DNA of 64,000 nucleotides from Schistosoma mansoni (GCF_000237925.1 NC_031502.1:49143283-49207282); one strand, 5' to 3'. Positions 12,901-21,951 are shown, counted from the first letter of the stretch. The notes: generated from the letters alone by a model not told the origin. Translations and numbers: made by a program.

Positions 12901-15900
12901 TTCAAGCATACTTTGATCAATCCCTGATGACTAAGTTTATTACTAGCTACATACCACAATTCAAGATCTCATGTACAACACGCTATTTGGTTAGTTACCT
13001 CAGTGTTAACAATCCATGGTTTGCTTGGTAGCTTTTAATCATTTTCGATAACGGTGTGGTGAAATTCTAACCGAGTATGTTGTTAATTTAATTATCACCT
13101 TACTAATAACGCACCAGGACTTATTTATTCAATTATGAGTTTATTAATGGTCGTTGCGCAAACTAAAGTCTGTCTACTTTGATAGAGTGTGTTGGAATTA
13201 AAATTAATTTTCTTCGAATATTTCATCGAAAATGTGTAGATGCGAATCTCTTGTGAATATGTTTTCAAAATATTTACTGGACTATCTCTGATGATTCTTG
13301 TGATGTACTCTCATGGATATTTATAATTATTTTAGTATGTATAGTTGTCTGTCATTCTTTTTTCGCAAACTACTTAAGGGGTTGTGTGATTATTATACAA
13401 TGAGTACCATATCCTTATTTGGTGGATCCCTTGATTCAGTATTTTATACATGTTTATATTTCGAAATTGCTTTCATATATTTTTCTTACAATAACGTCTA
13501 GAAACTGTTTGTTACAGTCATTCAAACTCGGCATATTTTAAAGAATGTTGCATTTTTTTCGTAAATAAGATTATTTCCCAGTATGCAGACTACTGTATAA
13601 TCCTTCGTGTGGCGCATATATATCCAGTGCCCCCTTGTATAGATATTTGTGTTCAAATAAATAAATATAAAGTATAATGCTTCGAATCATACTTTTTTGT
13701 ATTCAGAATGGTTTGAAGTAAATTGGTTCTGGACCAAAGTTCAATGTTCCGAGGGTATCCCTGGATGCCCACCGATAGACTTTTATCATGCAACCGCAGT
13801 TTCACTTCCATATCTCGAAGAGAATAAGTCACAGTTGTTGGCAAAGGACAGTAATTTTATCTCTGTACCGAGTGACGACGTTGGTACAAACCACTCAGTT
13901 GTACACAATGTCTATACTGTTGTTGTCATCAGTCAACCTACTACAGCATTGTTGGACGAGGCAGCTAAACAGCGCAGATATTGGAATCGCATGAAACTGA
14001 ACTCCGAGTTAAACAGTATAACTTTTCAAAATAATTCGGTAGGTCAAGATTCTCGTACGTCAGATGATGATGCTAATGACGAGGATGAGGAGCAGCGTAA
14101 ACACTCTCATTCAACTGATATCACTGGTATGAGTATTTTGATTTTGAAATGCTTCATATGCATGAATCACCAAGTAAATATTTTCTTCCATTTTTATCTT
14201 AGTAGTCATGTTGTAAAACTACGAATATCCGCCACCATAAAGTTAAGTTTCTAGCTACTATCTGTTACAATCCCAGCAAACTGCATGGTCTGAGATTGCG
14301 ATATTAGATTTGATGTAAGGTGAACTGGATTATATTTAAAATGAGTACTCATCTTAGTGTTATTGTTCAACTCTCTACTAATTTAGTTTAAGATATCTTA
14401 TAATTTCGTCGTACACTGTGGCTACAGTAAGCATGAAAAATGTTTGTTGCAACAAATGGACTTATAAAGAACTGATTTTACTATGTTATGGAGTAGGAAT
14501 TTCAGGATTTGATAAGTAATATGGACGTTTCCTTATGGTCAAAATAATTAACAAAATACTAATCGATAGATGATAAACACTAGTACTATGTGGCTGACTG
14601 ATAGCTGCTCACCTGATCAAATTATTTACGTAAACTAATATCACAAGATAAGACTGTTACCCAAAAGAATAGGTTTTTTTTCTAGTTAGATGATATGTTG
14701 GCATACAAAATAATGGACATGCAAAAATATGACTAGATTTCGTTGAACACGTGAGTGATTGAAAAACGCGAGTTTTTTAGATCATTCGGCCCCTAGTGAA
14801 ATGAAGATTGAATTATGAGGATTAATTCTTGCCGGTTGTGTAATGCTCACACAAGTGCCTAGAACATCAGTTTTTGAAATATATCTAAGTTTACTATCGC
14901 TTACTTCAGTACCTATGATGGAACTGATCTATCCGCTTACTCACATTTACATTTTTCACGAAGATTACCGAGTGAATTTAGTACGTATGGCTTATTACTT
15001 GCAAAATTTTCATCAAAACTGTGGTTAATGATATTGCGTAGAGTGGTAATCGAGGCCAATGAATGGTTTCGTCCTGCTCAAGTAATCTACCATAAATAAA
15101 AATATACGCTTACGCTAGACAGATAGCTTTTATTGTTCATTGAAATAATAGAGGTTTGTAACTCAGATGGGTACTTTTAGTTATTTGAATAAAGTAGAAA
15201 CAACGACCACTACAAAATAATATGGAGTCACTTATTTCTACTACGATCTTTGTTCTTTATTCGAATTGATAAACAGAAAAGAAACTATGTGACTTTGGGT
15301 TGCGTGGGCTGGATGTTTTTTTTTAACTCAGTCCTATAAGTTACTTTAGTTATGTATTCAAGATAATAAGTTTGTATTGTGCATACTTTCTAAATATGTT
15401 CGATGGCAGTGTTCCTGCTATTCAAAGTAATGTATGTAACTCTCTTTAGATAGCTCATAGTTAATATCGCGAATCGCATTGTTTGGTTGTAATTTTTTGT
15501 ATGGTTATTAAAAATCCATATTACTCAACTGTTTGTTTTATCATTTTCATTTGAAACAACCAGGCCTATATTCTCATAACAGTTTATAATCTAACATTTC
15601 TTCTGTAGATCGTGAATCGACTGGGATCCTGCAACTTCCGTCATCTAGGCGTGCGAATAACAGACGTGCACGAAGACTTGAAGCTTTAGCTATTCAAGAA
15701 CGAAGGCTGTTTGGATCACGTAACCTGATTCCTAATGGGGCTAATGCATCATCATTTGCTCGATCGTTTCCATCAAACCAAAGTTCATCCAATCATAACC
15801 AGTATCCTTCTAACCATGTAAAACTTGAATGTGCTTATCGTCCTTTGGCTCTGTATACACTCAACATTATATACTCCCATTCTGATGTCTTATATAATTC

Positions 15901-16330
15901 TGCAACTAAAATCCACTTCACCGAAAATAAAGCTAAAGGTGATTGGTTGGTACCTGTCAAACAAAATTATCTAGATCTTTATTCCGCACCACCTGAATGC
16001 TTAGGTTTTTCATGTGCTTTTGGTCATGGTTGTTTATTTCTTTTTGGTGGTTTGACTGACTCAGATGATGTTAGACCAAATGAAAATGTAAATACATTTC
16101 AACCATTAATTAATGGATCGCAAAATCGTAATGATAATGATTTGTATCAACGACACAATAATCCATCTACTTTTCAATCGTCCAGGTCTTCAGTATTAAA
16201 TGGATCACTTACACAAGGACATCTTGCTCCTTGCGTAAATCATTCACCAGATACAATTTATCCCTATCCTCCAGGTACCGCTCAGTTTTTTGTTCTTCGC
16301 GCACGTGCACTTGCTGGTACTATAATTTAA
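3586..16330 (+). CDS. FBXO42: F-box/Kelch protein, FBXO42-like (whole gene)
   Basis: Substrate-recognition subunit of an SCF-type ubiquitin ligase; in vertebrates FBXO42 (JFK) targets p53 and other proteins. Five exons join in phase: 3586-3958, 10496-10602, 11807-12338, 13707-14126 and 15609-16330, giving 717 residues, the length I recall for human FBXO42. The F-box begins at residue 2 (FSDLPVELLQCIF) and ends with the CRRWRE word. Kelch blades follow: VFGG at residues 94-97, then YLYGG in exon 2, VLFGG in exon 3 and LFLFGG in exon 5. The domain order, the VVVISQ word and the distinctive last blade ending in FFVLRARA match the FBXO42 family rather than other Kelch proteins. The start is the ATG at 3586 because the F-box follows directly; the human protein has a longer N-terminus, so an upstream exon is possible. 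Introns carry several retroelements. The function is inferred by homology. Confidence 0.9.
3959..4960 (+). other. Intron 1, first part, unclassified
   Basis: Intronic. The part at 4040-4500 is less AT-rich than the flanks and resembles old repeat DNA, but I cannot name a family and see no repeat ends. Confidence 0.3.
4961..5417 (-). mobile_element. Internally deleted RTE copy: leader joined to tail
   Basis: On the minus strand an RTE leader (5417 down to about 5030) is fused directly to the RTE 3' tail (about 5017 to 4961). The leader matches the 5' part of the element at 18.7-21.9 kb (shared words near 5080-5120 and 21880-21940) and extends about 280 bp further 5'. The tail matches the 3' ends at 8.65 and 18.7 kb. 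The flanks share AAAATGC (4954-4960 and 5418-5424), a possible 7-bp target-site duplication. A 76-codon frame in the leader (5149-5379) has no known domain. No EN or RT remains. Confidence 0.65.
7330..7339 (+). repeat. Target-site duplication, left copy
   Basis: The ten bases GAAATATTGC here recur exactly at 8731-8740, on either side of the inserted RTE. Removing one copy and the insert restores the older RTE coding sequence (CLRNIA then RICWDH). Confidence 0.9.
7452..7499 (+). repeat. TTA microsatellite in RTE leader
   Basis: An imperfect (TTA)n/(ACTATT) run inside the element leader. The same run, in reverse, sits at 21725-21775 in the other young copy, so it is part of the element rather than a local expansion. 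Confidence 0.9.
7633..8268 (+). pseudogene. RTE endonuclease remnant, RT deleted
   Basis: The 211-codon frame begins LPPITNTEAVFLKL and contains the APE-family words SFNVRTLMQIG, LSETRIQDS, ISAYAPTD and VLVGDLNAQVG. The domain is cut after GGRWG: the histidine-containing end of the endonuclease and all RT motifs are missing. The final dozen codons are out of frame through the C-terminal region. It cannot act alone as a retrotransposase. Confidence 0.85.
8731..8740 (+). repeat. Target-site duplication, right copy
   Basis: Exact second copy of GAAATATTGC directly after the A-rich tail of the inserted RTE. Confidence 0.9.
9320..10495 (+). other. Intron 1, last part
   Basis: AT-rich intronic DNA without a recognised gene. 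A short word (CTCAACTAGTAAGT) at about 10130 recurs at 10665 in the next intron. The branch and pyrimidine region before the acceptor TTATCAG at 10495 look ordinary. Confidence 0.35.
10496..10602 (+). CDS. FBXO42: FBXO42-like exon 2
   Basis: This 107-nt exon encodes residues 125-160 and supplies the PTPRAHAKGGFIGNLLYLYGG Kelch strand (words PTPRAHA and YLYGG). The acceptor is TTATCAG and the donor ACG|GTAAAA; it enters in phase 1 and leaves in phase 0. Confidence 0.88.
10630..10800 (+). repeat. Degenerate tRNA-like SINE in intron 2
   Basis: An arrangement like the first half of a tRNA is visible (GAGCGGTGGCTTATTGATTA, then CTTGGCTCTCAACTAG). A weak B-box-like word (GGTTGAACTAT) follows at 10682-10692. 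It resembles schistosome tRNA-derived repeats, but the boxes are degraded and no ends can be fixed. Confidence 0.35.
10801..11806 (+). other. Intron 2 remainder
   Basis: About 1 kb of AT-rich intron without a recognised gene or repeat end. Short frames on either strand look like chance. Confidence 0.35.
11807..12338 (+). CDS. FBXO42: FBXO42-like exon 3: central Kelch blades
   Basis: This 532-nt exon encodes residues 161-337. It carries PPAIAGQSGCFL, VLVLFGGMCQ and the CGHSTCALDSNRMLLLFG strand, ending with RDIWILTRCS, which matches the DAWLLHM position of vertebrate FBXO42. A polar Ser/Asn-rich insert (near residues 305-325) is not in the vertebrate blade. The acceptor is ACCTAG, the donor CAAG|GTTAGT; it leaves in phase 1. 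Confidence 0.88.
12339..13594 (+). other. Intron 3 main part
   Basis: AT-rich intron. No gene is seen; a weak B-box-like word near 12863 (GGTTTCAATCC) may be a worn tRNA-derived SINE but has no ends. Confidence 0.35.
13595..13684 (+). mobile_element. 64-bp RTE tail with 13-bp TSD beside an exon
   Basis: Bases 13608-13671 match the last part of the RTE 3' UTR (GTGTGGCGCATATATATCCA) and end in an AAATAAATAAATATAAA-type tail. The flanks GTATAATCCTTCG (13595-13607) and GTATAATGCTTCG (13672-13684) agree at 12 of 13 bases, as expected of a target-site duplication. The insertion ends 22 bp before exon 4. Confidence 0.8.
13707..14126 (+). CDS. FBXO42: FBXO42-like exon 4
   Basis: This 420-nt exon encodes residues 338-477. 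It begins EWFEVNWFWTKV, equivalent to the Trp-rich strand after the DAWLLHM word of vertebrate FBXO42, followed by FYHATAVSLP and the VVVISQP strand. It then turns acidic (SDDDANDEDEEQ). The acceptor ATTCAG at 13706 and donor ACTG|GTATGA keep phase 1 on both sides. Confidence 0.88.
14127..15608 (+). other. Intron 4
   Basis: About 1.5 kb of AT-rich intron; nothing recognised. The acceptor TTCTGTAG at 15608 has a clear pyrimidine run. Confidence 0.4.
15609..16330 (+). CDS. FBXO42: FBXO42-like exon 5: C-terminal Kelch blade
   Basis: This 722-nt exon encodes residues 478-717. It opens with a basic stretch (RRANNRRARRLEALAIQERR), probably helical. It continues with a Ser/Asn-rich linker, then ALYTLNIIYSHSD, CAFGHGCLFLFGG and finally TAQFFVLRARALAG before the TAA. 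The last blade corresponds to the ELIIFGG and ALYFVRAKR end of vertebrate FBXO42. A low-complexity Asn/Ser insert splits this blade. Confidence 0.9.
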
Positions 16331-16776
16331 TTTGGCAATTGTTTATTTTGATTGATCCAGGCTATTTGCAGCATGTGAACATGTATAGATTTTTATATAT
16401 TTTTATGGGGTTCACTAACTAAATGTATAATTATCTCTTTTTGTGTTTAAATTATTCTAGCTTTATATACTGTAGTACAATGAGTTTAGTTTTCCCAATG
16501 TGTATTGGTTCACAAAATGTACATAAATTATCCCGTGGTTGTAAATATATCGCTATTCTGTACATACAGTCAGTTACGTTGTGTTTAGTATGCACATACA
16601 TAAACTCCTCATCAACTAAGAATTCTTACATTACTTACACTTTGATTCTACTGTGGTCTACTTTTCATTCAGATTTTATTTTCTACCAAAATTGTAAATT
16701 TAAACTCGCCATAGTTGTTTTCTTCTTTTCCTGATACCCATCATCTTGATATCGATCGGTACTGTTAATGTATTAT

Positions 16777-16782
16777 AATAAA
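16777..16782 (+). terminator. Possible poly(A) signal of the FBXO42-like gene
   Basis: An exact AATAAA about 447 bp after the stop codon. It is the first clear hexamer downstream, but AT-rich DNA gives chance matches. Confidence 0.4.
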
Positions 16783-17552
16783 CGGAGGATTTTTTTTAGT
16801 GATATTTCATGTACTACCAAAAAGTATAAGTTTACAAAGTGTTCTACAGTATTTTAATCGATAAGCTTAAATTGGTTTCCTGCAGCAAAATGATCTAAAC
16901 TTGGTGAATATAGACAGCAAATTAGATTGCGATTATGTTGATGTCCATATTTTTTTAAAAATATGGTGTTTTGGTTATGACAATTATTCTCATGAGACAT
17001 TTGATATAGTTGTATACGTCAGATCACAATTAGTACTTGCCACGGCATGGTTTCATCAGATTGTTTGGTACTGTTTCCATCAATATACTTTAAAAAGCAT
17101 ACTACTGTCAGCTTTTTCTTGAGTATTAACTTTCTTCAGCTGATATTTTACACTTGGATAAGGATCTCCTTGAGAAACTAACTGTTAAACAACCATATAG
17201 TCTCCACTTACGAAGGTTGATTCATAACAGTTTAGAATGATGACTGATCTGGGTTCTGAGGGAATTTCGCAAATTATCAGACAAAACATTTCCGTTTTAA
17301 GAGATTTCGACCATAACTTTATTAGTATTGCTTGTACCCATACTACCATGTTGCTCATTCATATTTTGCATGATGATTGTGCGCTCATGTATAGTTAGAG
17401 TCCGTAAAGCTGATCATTTTGAGCAATAGTCTTCCGTAATAAACTCCACGGTTGATCAATTGCAGTTCTATGCATCAATGGGATGATTCAAAAAACCAAT
17501 ACAAGAAAGTATTATCAGAAGGGGTTTTGTGGAGATTTTAGTAATTTATAGA
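16783..17552. other. Intergenic, nothing recognised
   Basis: No gene, RNA or clear repeat end between the Kelch gene and the gap-flanking repeat. Confidence 0.4.
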
Positions 17553-17578
17553 GTTGAGATCATGAGTCAATTGAAGCT
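17553..17578 (+). repeat. 26-bp SINE end left of the gap
   Basis: These 26 bases recur exactly at 17779-17804 on the other side of the run of Ns. They are the terminal segment of the hammerhead SINE. Confidence 0.9.
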
Positions 17579-17778
17579 NNNNNNNNNNNNNNNNNNNNNN
17601 NNNNNNNNNNNNNNNNNNNNNNNNNNNNNNNNNNNNNNNNNNNNNNNNNNNNNNNNNNNNNNNNNNNNNNNNNNNNNNNNNNNNNNNNNNNNNNNNNNNN
17701 NNNNNNNNNNNNNNNNNNNNNNNNNNNNNNNNNNNNNNNNNNNNNNNNNNNNNNNNNNNNNNNNNNNNNNNNNNNNNN
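17579..17778. other. Assembly gap, exactly 200 N
   Basis: Unknown sequence of fixed length, so the real size is probably not 200 bp. Identical 26-bp sequences abut both sides. Confidence 0.99.
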
Positions 17779-18052
17779 GTTGAGATCATGAGTCAATTGA
17801 AGCTAGACATTGGTGAATGGTTGCTCAATTTCGTGAATCAGTTGAAGTTAGACATTAACACCGTTGGATGCCAGCTCAGTGGTCTATCGGTTAAGGGCTT
17901 CGGCTCGAAACTGGTAGGTCCTGGGTTCGAATCCCGCGAGAGTGGGTTCGTGGATGCGCACTGCTGAGGAGTCCCACAATAGGACGAAACGGCCGTCCAG
18001 TGCTTCCAGGTTTTCCATGGTGGTCTAGCTTCAATTGACTCATGATCTCAAC
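17779..18052 (+). mobile_element. Sm-alpha-type SINE with terminal inverted repeats
   Basis: A 274-bp unit bounded by 30-bp perfect inverted repeats (17779-17808 and 18023-18052). Inside lies a tRNA-like Pol III promoter: A-box CAGCTCAGTGG at 17872-17882 and B-box GGTTCGAATCC at 17924-17934. A hammerhead ribozyme follows it. Near the left end a segment ending TAGACATT is repeated imperfectly (about 17793-17811 and 17838-17857). Schistosome Sm-alpha repeats are known for this tRNA-like plus hammerhead layout; the family name is from memory. Confidence 0.8.
17956..18003 (+). ncRNA. Hammerhead ribozyme in SINE, core intact
   Basis: Self-cleaving RNA motif. Stem I strands GCACTG (17958-17963) and CAGTGC (17998-18003) pair fully. 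The core CTGAGGAG is at 17964-17971, stem II is TCC...GGA, the GAAA is at 17986-17989, stem III is CGG/CCG, and the GTC cleavage triplet is at 17995-17997. All conserved core positions are present, so cleavage after 17997 is expected in the plus-strand transcript. Confidence 0.8.
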
Positions 18053-18672
18053 TCTACAAGAAAGTATTATTTGTTTAGAGCCTTAAAATGTTGAAAAATC
18101 GACATAACTTGTGAGGATAACGGGTAATCATGGATCTTCATATATACAACATAAACACTACAATCTCTCGAGTTAGAACTCCAGACCCTCTAACTTTTGC
18201 GGTGCAGCCCTCGTGAGATTATTAGACGTCGTATGGGGACGTCTCGAAAGTTTGTGATATCAAAAGTGAAGGCACGCACTTCTATTCCGACTCGGTTGAT
18301 TTAACGGGTTACTGTTTCTAAAACAATTTGCTACTAGTGTCTGGTTTATAACTCAATTTTTCAAATAAAGATGAGGGCGTTCCAGAGAGTAGCTATGATC
18401 TCTAGTCAGATAAATCGACACATGACCCACTGATGGCATTGTGGTATTTAAGCTGTTAAGAACTGATAAGTGAGCGACTGGATTTCAATTTGGTGCTCAA
18501 GTGCTGACATTTTTAATCTGAAGTTATGAACATTCTTGGTTACATTAAATGTGACGTCAGTGTCGAGGAACTAAGAAAAATAAGTTAGCTCTAAACCTGC
18601 TGTGAATCTAAGAACTAAAATCCCATATTAAGTATGTATCATGAAGATTATAATTTCTCACCTCTGTAGTAA
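18053..18672. other. Intergenic, nothing recognised
   Basis: Between the SINE and the RTE target-site duplication. No coding or RNA feature is seen. Confidence 0.35.
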
Positions 18673-18681
18673 ATGTCTTGA
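18673..18681 (+). repeat. 9-bp target-site duplication, left copy
   Basis: ATGTCTTGA here is repeated exactly at 21952-21960, flanking the minus-strand RTE. Confidence 0.85.
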
Positions 18682-18833
18682 TTTATTTATTTAAACACAT
18701 ATATTGGTACAAAAGGACACCAGATACATATGCGCCACACAAAATAATGAAAGTAGGAAGAGAAGGGATGAAAAGATAAGGCGGACTGAAATGTACAACC
18801 AGAAGACTCAGTTAAGAAAGTTAGAACCACTCT

Positions 18834-21593
18834 TTATGTAGAAAGTAAAAGAAGGTTGCAGCAGGATCGCCACTGGCTTCTATTCTGGGCCATATCCGAT
18901 AACGTCTCTAGCCACTGTGTTGCACTATCTCTCGGACCCCATCCAGGGAGTCGTGAAGGACCAACAGAAGCTAGCCCTTTGCAGCTTTCTTTCATGCCAC
19001 GACACCACGTCATACACTGACCTCCTCTCCTCTTTTTCCAACCAGTCCCAGAGTCGGCAAATAATGCACGACGTGGAAGTCTCTGGGACGACATTCGTAG
19101 AACATGTCCAAGCCACCGAAGTCGGTGTTTCAAGATGGTGGCACCAATTGAATTATCGTCTCGGCGCCCGAACACACGATGCCGAACCTCTGCATTACTA
19201 ACATGGTGTTGCCACTGTATGTCAGCAATCCTTCGGAGACAACGATGATCGAACACAGAGAGTCGTCTAACATCCTCAACTCGGAGAGACCAGGTTTCAC
19301 AAGCATAGAGCAAAACTGCTCTCACCGACGCGTTGTAAATCCGACCTTTTACAGCCAGACTAACATCACGAGGGCGCCAAAGATGGCCCAGATTGGCATA
19401 AGCCGCTCTGGCTTTCCTTATACGTGCATCAATCTCATCACTCACGCCACCACCAGCACTTATATAGCTACCTAGATACACGAACTTCTCAACTACTTCA
19501 ATCTGCTCACCATCTAGGGTGAGTACAGGATGAGAATCCTGCCAGTCTTGTAGGAGTACTTTGCACTTGGAGGGTGCAAAGCACATGCCGTACCTGCGGA
19601 CACTGATTGCCAACTGATTAAGTGCTGATTGCATGCCTTGGGCATTATCGCACAGTAAGACAATATCATCCGCATACTCGAGGTCGAGAAGTCGTTCTCC
19701 AGGCAACAGGTCCACACCGTCACTACTTACATCCATCAGAGCTGTTTCCAGGATGTCATCGATGGCAAAGTTGAAGAGGAATGGTGAGATCGGGCAACCC
19801 TGCCTAACCCCACTGCTCGAATGGAACAAGGGAGAAAGGTGGTCGTATTCCCTCACCCTGCCTGAGGTGTTCGTATACAGGGCCTTTAAGATGTTAATAA
19901 ACATCTCAGGCACACCCTTCTTCAATAGACAATCCCAGAGAACAGTCCTGTCCAACGAATCGAAGGCAGCCCTGATATCAAGAAACACTACGATTGTTGG
20001 CCTGCGATAAGTATGACGGTGTTCTAACATTTGGCGGAGGGTGAAGATGTGATCAATGCATCCTCGACCAGAACGAAAACCAGCCTGCTCCTCGCGAGTC
20101 AATCGTTCTCGGGTTTTAAACAACCTACAAAGAATGATAGAAGCCAATAGTTTGGACGCAATCGGAAGTAGACTTATCCCCCGATAGTTGTTACAGGAAC
20201 AACGTGAACCCTTTTTAAAGATAGGGACGACTATCGACTCATTCCATGATGTTGGAACACTTTCTGACTCCCAAACCTTTGCAAACAACACCGTCAGTTC
20301 CTTAGCCAGAAAGTCACCACCATCTTTAAAAAGAGCCGGAGGTAAGTCATCTGGGCCAGGTGATTTGTAGCGCTTCAAGAGTTGGAGTTCCTTGCGGACT
20401 TCCGCCTCGTTTGGTGGATCAGTCGTCACCGGCCATGGGGGGCAGGACAAACTGGTTGATGTTGCCGGAGCAGCAGGCCAGTTGAACTGCCCTTCGAAAA
20501 ATTCCGCCCATCGTCCAAGACGTCGAGAGATGTTAGTGATTGGCATCCCGTCATCCTCGTAGATTGTTTCACTCACACCAGACTTCTTGCTGCCAGTGGC
20601 TCGGATGAGTTGGAAGAGCTTCCGGCAGTTACCAGATGCAGCTGCTGCTTCCATCTCATTGGCACGCTCCGACCACCAGGCTTCTCGGTCCTTACGCAAG
20701 CTTTTCCCGATTTCATTACGTAACAGCCTTCGTTTGTGGTCAAACTCACGGTCACCCGGAGTAGACCGACGGGCTTCTATCAGTTGTAAGGAGCCAGAAG
20801 AAACCCAGTGCTTGTAAGCGGGACGTTTCGCGAAGCCGCAAGCGGCTTTACTCGCCATTTTCATGGCGTCGTGAAGAAGCAACCAATGCTCATCTATACT
20901 TTTCGATGGGATGGTAGCTAGCCTAGAGGCTAGCTCCGCTCGATACTTACTTGCAACAGAAGTTGCAGCCAGTTTACTAACATCGATCCGTTGGTGGTGG
21001 TCAATCCTTCGGCCACTGAAAAGTAAGGTGGGATTGGCGCAGACCAGGGCATGATCAGACTCCAGATAGGTACTCCAAAAGGAGCGGCAGTCTTGTACAC
21101 AACCACGCCAGCGGTAGCTGATCGCATCCTTGATTGCATCCAGGCTGCAATCTGTCGGGGCATAGGCGGAGATGACGAAAAGACACCGTTTCTCACGCCG
21201 GTTTCTTCTCACTTTGATGGAACTTTCTAATCTAACAGCACATAACCGACTGTTAATGGGGATCCAATCGATTAGTGCTGCCTCAGCTCTAGCGCTTAGT
21301 GCAACACCAACGCCAGCAAGACCGGACGAAGATGCCACAGAGTCCCCGGATAAGCGCACGTGAAACAAGCTTTTCGAGGCGACAGATGGAGAACGAATTT
21401 GTAGTACTTCACTAGAGTCTTGAATACGGGTCTCGGATAGACAGCAAACATCAACAATAAGACTTTCTAAAGACATAGCCAGCCCCATCTGTTGTCCGAT
21501 CTGCATTAGTGTGCGAACGTTGAAGGAAGCCAGCTTGAACGGCGTACGTAGTTTCAGAAAGACTGCTTCAGTATTCGTAATCGGTGGGAGCAT
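18834..21593 (-). CDS. RTE retrotransposon EN-RT protein, EN-deleted
   Basis: A 919-residue open frame. Residues 1-156 are the N-terminal half of an APE-type endonuclease (SFNVRTLM, LSETRIQDS, ISAYAPTD). At residue 156/157 the sequence jumps to AISYRWRG and SDHALVCA: compared with the copy at 7.6-8.3 kb, the EFYHQL to GDLNAQVG stretch with the catalytic Asp-Asn box is missing in frame. The RT is complete: GPDDLPPALF near 414, NNYRGISL near 478, QAGFRSGRG near 503, FLDIRAAFDS near 537, GVRQGCPISPF near 595 and EYADDIVLL at 639-647. The C-terminal region has DHRCLRRIADIQW and RWLGHVLRM. It probably lacks nicking activity, yet could still make an active RT. Confidence 0.9.
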   Translation of the reverse strand: MLPPITNTEAVFLKLRTPFKLASFNVRTLMQIGQQMGLAMSLESLIVDVCCLSETRIQDSSEVLQIRSPSVASKSLFHVRLSGDSVASSSGLAGVGVALSARAEAALIDWIPINSRLCAVRLESSIKVRRNRREKRCLFVISAYAPTDCSLDAIKDAISYRWRGCVQDCRSFWSTYLESDHALVCANPTLLFSGRRIDHHQRIDVSKLAATSVASKYRAELASRLATIPSKSIDEHWLLLHDAMKMASKAACGFAKRPAYKHWVSSGSLQLIEARRSTPGDREFDHKRRLLRNEIGKSLRKDREAWWSERANEMEAAAASGNCRKLFQLIRATGSKKSGVSETIYEDDGMPITNISRRLGRWAEFFEGQFNWPAAPATSTSLSCPPWPVTTDPPNEAEVRKELQLLKRYKSPGPDDLPPALFKDGGDFLAKELTVLFAKVWESESVPTSWNESIVVPIFKKGSRCSCNNYRGISLLPIASKLLASIILCRLFKTRERLTREEQAGFRSGRGCIDHIFTLRQMLEHRHTYRRPTIVVFLDIRAAFDSLDRTVLWDCLLKKGVPEMFINILKALYTNTSGRVREYDHLSPLFHSSSGVRQGCPISPFLFNFAIDDILETALMDVSSDGVDLLPGERLLDLEYADDIVLLCDNAQGMQSALNQLAISVRRYGMCFAPSKCKVLLQDWQDSHPVLTLDGEQIEVVEKFVYLGSYISAGGGVSDEIDARIRKARAAYANLGHLWRPRDVSLAVKGRIYNASVRAVLLYACETWSLRVEDVRRLSVFDHRCLRRIADIQWQHHVSNAEVRHRVFGRRDDNSIGATILKHRLRWLGHVLRMSSQRLPRRALFADSGTGWKKRRGGQCMTWCRGMKESCKGLASVGPSRLPGWGPRDSATQWLETLSDMAQNRSQWRSCCNLLLLST

Positions 21594-21724
21594 TCACTTT
21601 CAACCAGACAGTGACTGGAGATCGTTTAGATAGGACAGAGTTTCCACCATGGGCGAGCTACTGCATAAGTTGGAAAGGAAGGATACACAATTTGGGGATA
21701 AAGGGAGTGAAAAAGCGACGTAGT

Positions 21725-21775
21725 AAATAATAGTAATAATAATAATAATAATGATAATAATAATAATAATAATAG
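21725..21775 (-). repeat. TAA microsatellite in RTE leader
   Basis: An imperfect TAA/TGA run in the leader, equivalent to that at 7452-7499. Confidence 0.85.
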
Positions 21776-21951
21776 TGTAAATTGTCTTGCTTCTAATATG
21801 AGCGAGAATAGTATCGTCAATAGAATTCATCATTTCATTCATTTGTGTGTGGGCTGTGATAATGCCCGGGTGCCCAAACCGAGGCAGGTGGTTTTCTTAG
21901 GGGGCCACACCCCGAGCCTTTGACCTAAAGGTCTGATCCACAAGGCAGTGG

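Larger units (their letters stand above)
18682..21951 (-). mobile_element. Young RTE-clade LINE, 3,270 bp
   Basis: A minus-strand RTE element of the SR3/Perere-3 type. It has a short leader (21951 to 21594) with a TAA/TTA microsatellite, one long open frame, a 3' UTR of about 140 bp and an AAATAAATAAA tail at 18682. Exact 9-bp duplications flank it. Compared with the leader at 4961-5417 it lacks about 280 bp at the 5' end, or the subfamilies differ. The frame is uninterrupted, but an in-frame deletion has removed the middle of the endonuclease. Confidence 0.9.

Noticed and set aside
17868-17946. A tRNA gene
   Set aside because: A- and B-boxes are present but the acceptor stem is not, and a hammerhead follows; it is the head of a SINE.
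18917-21363. Plus-strand frames of 60-125 codons
   Set aside because: Antisense shadows of the 919-codon RTE frame.
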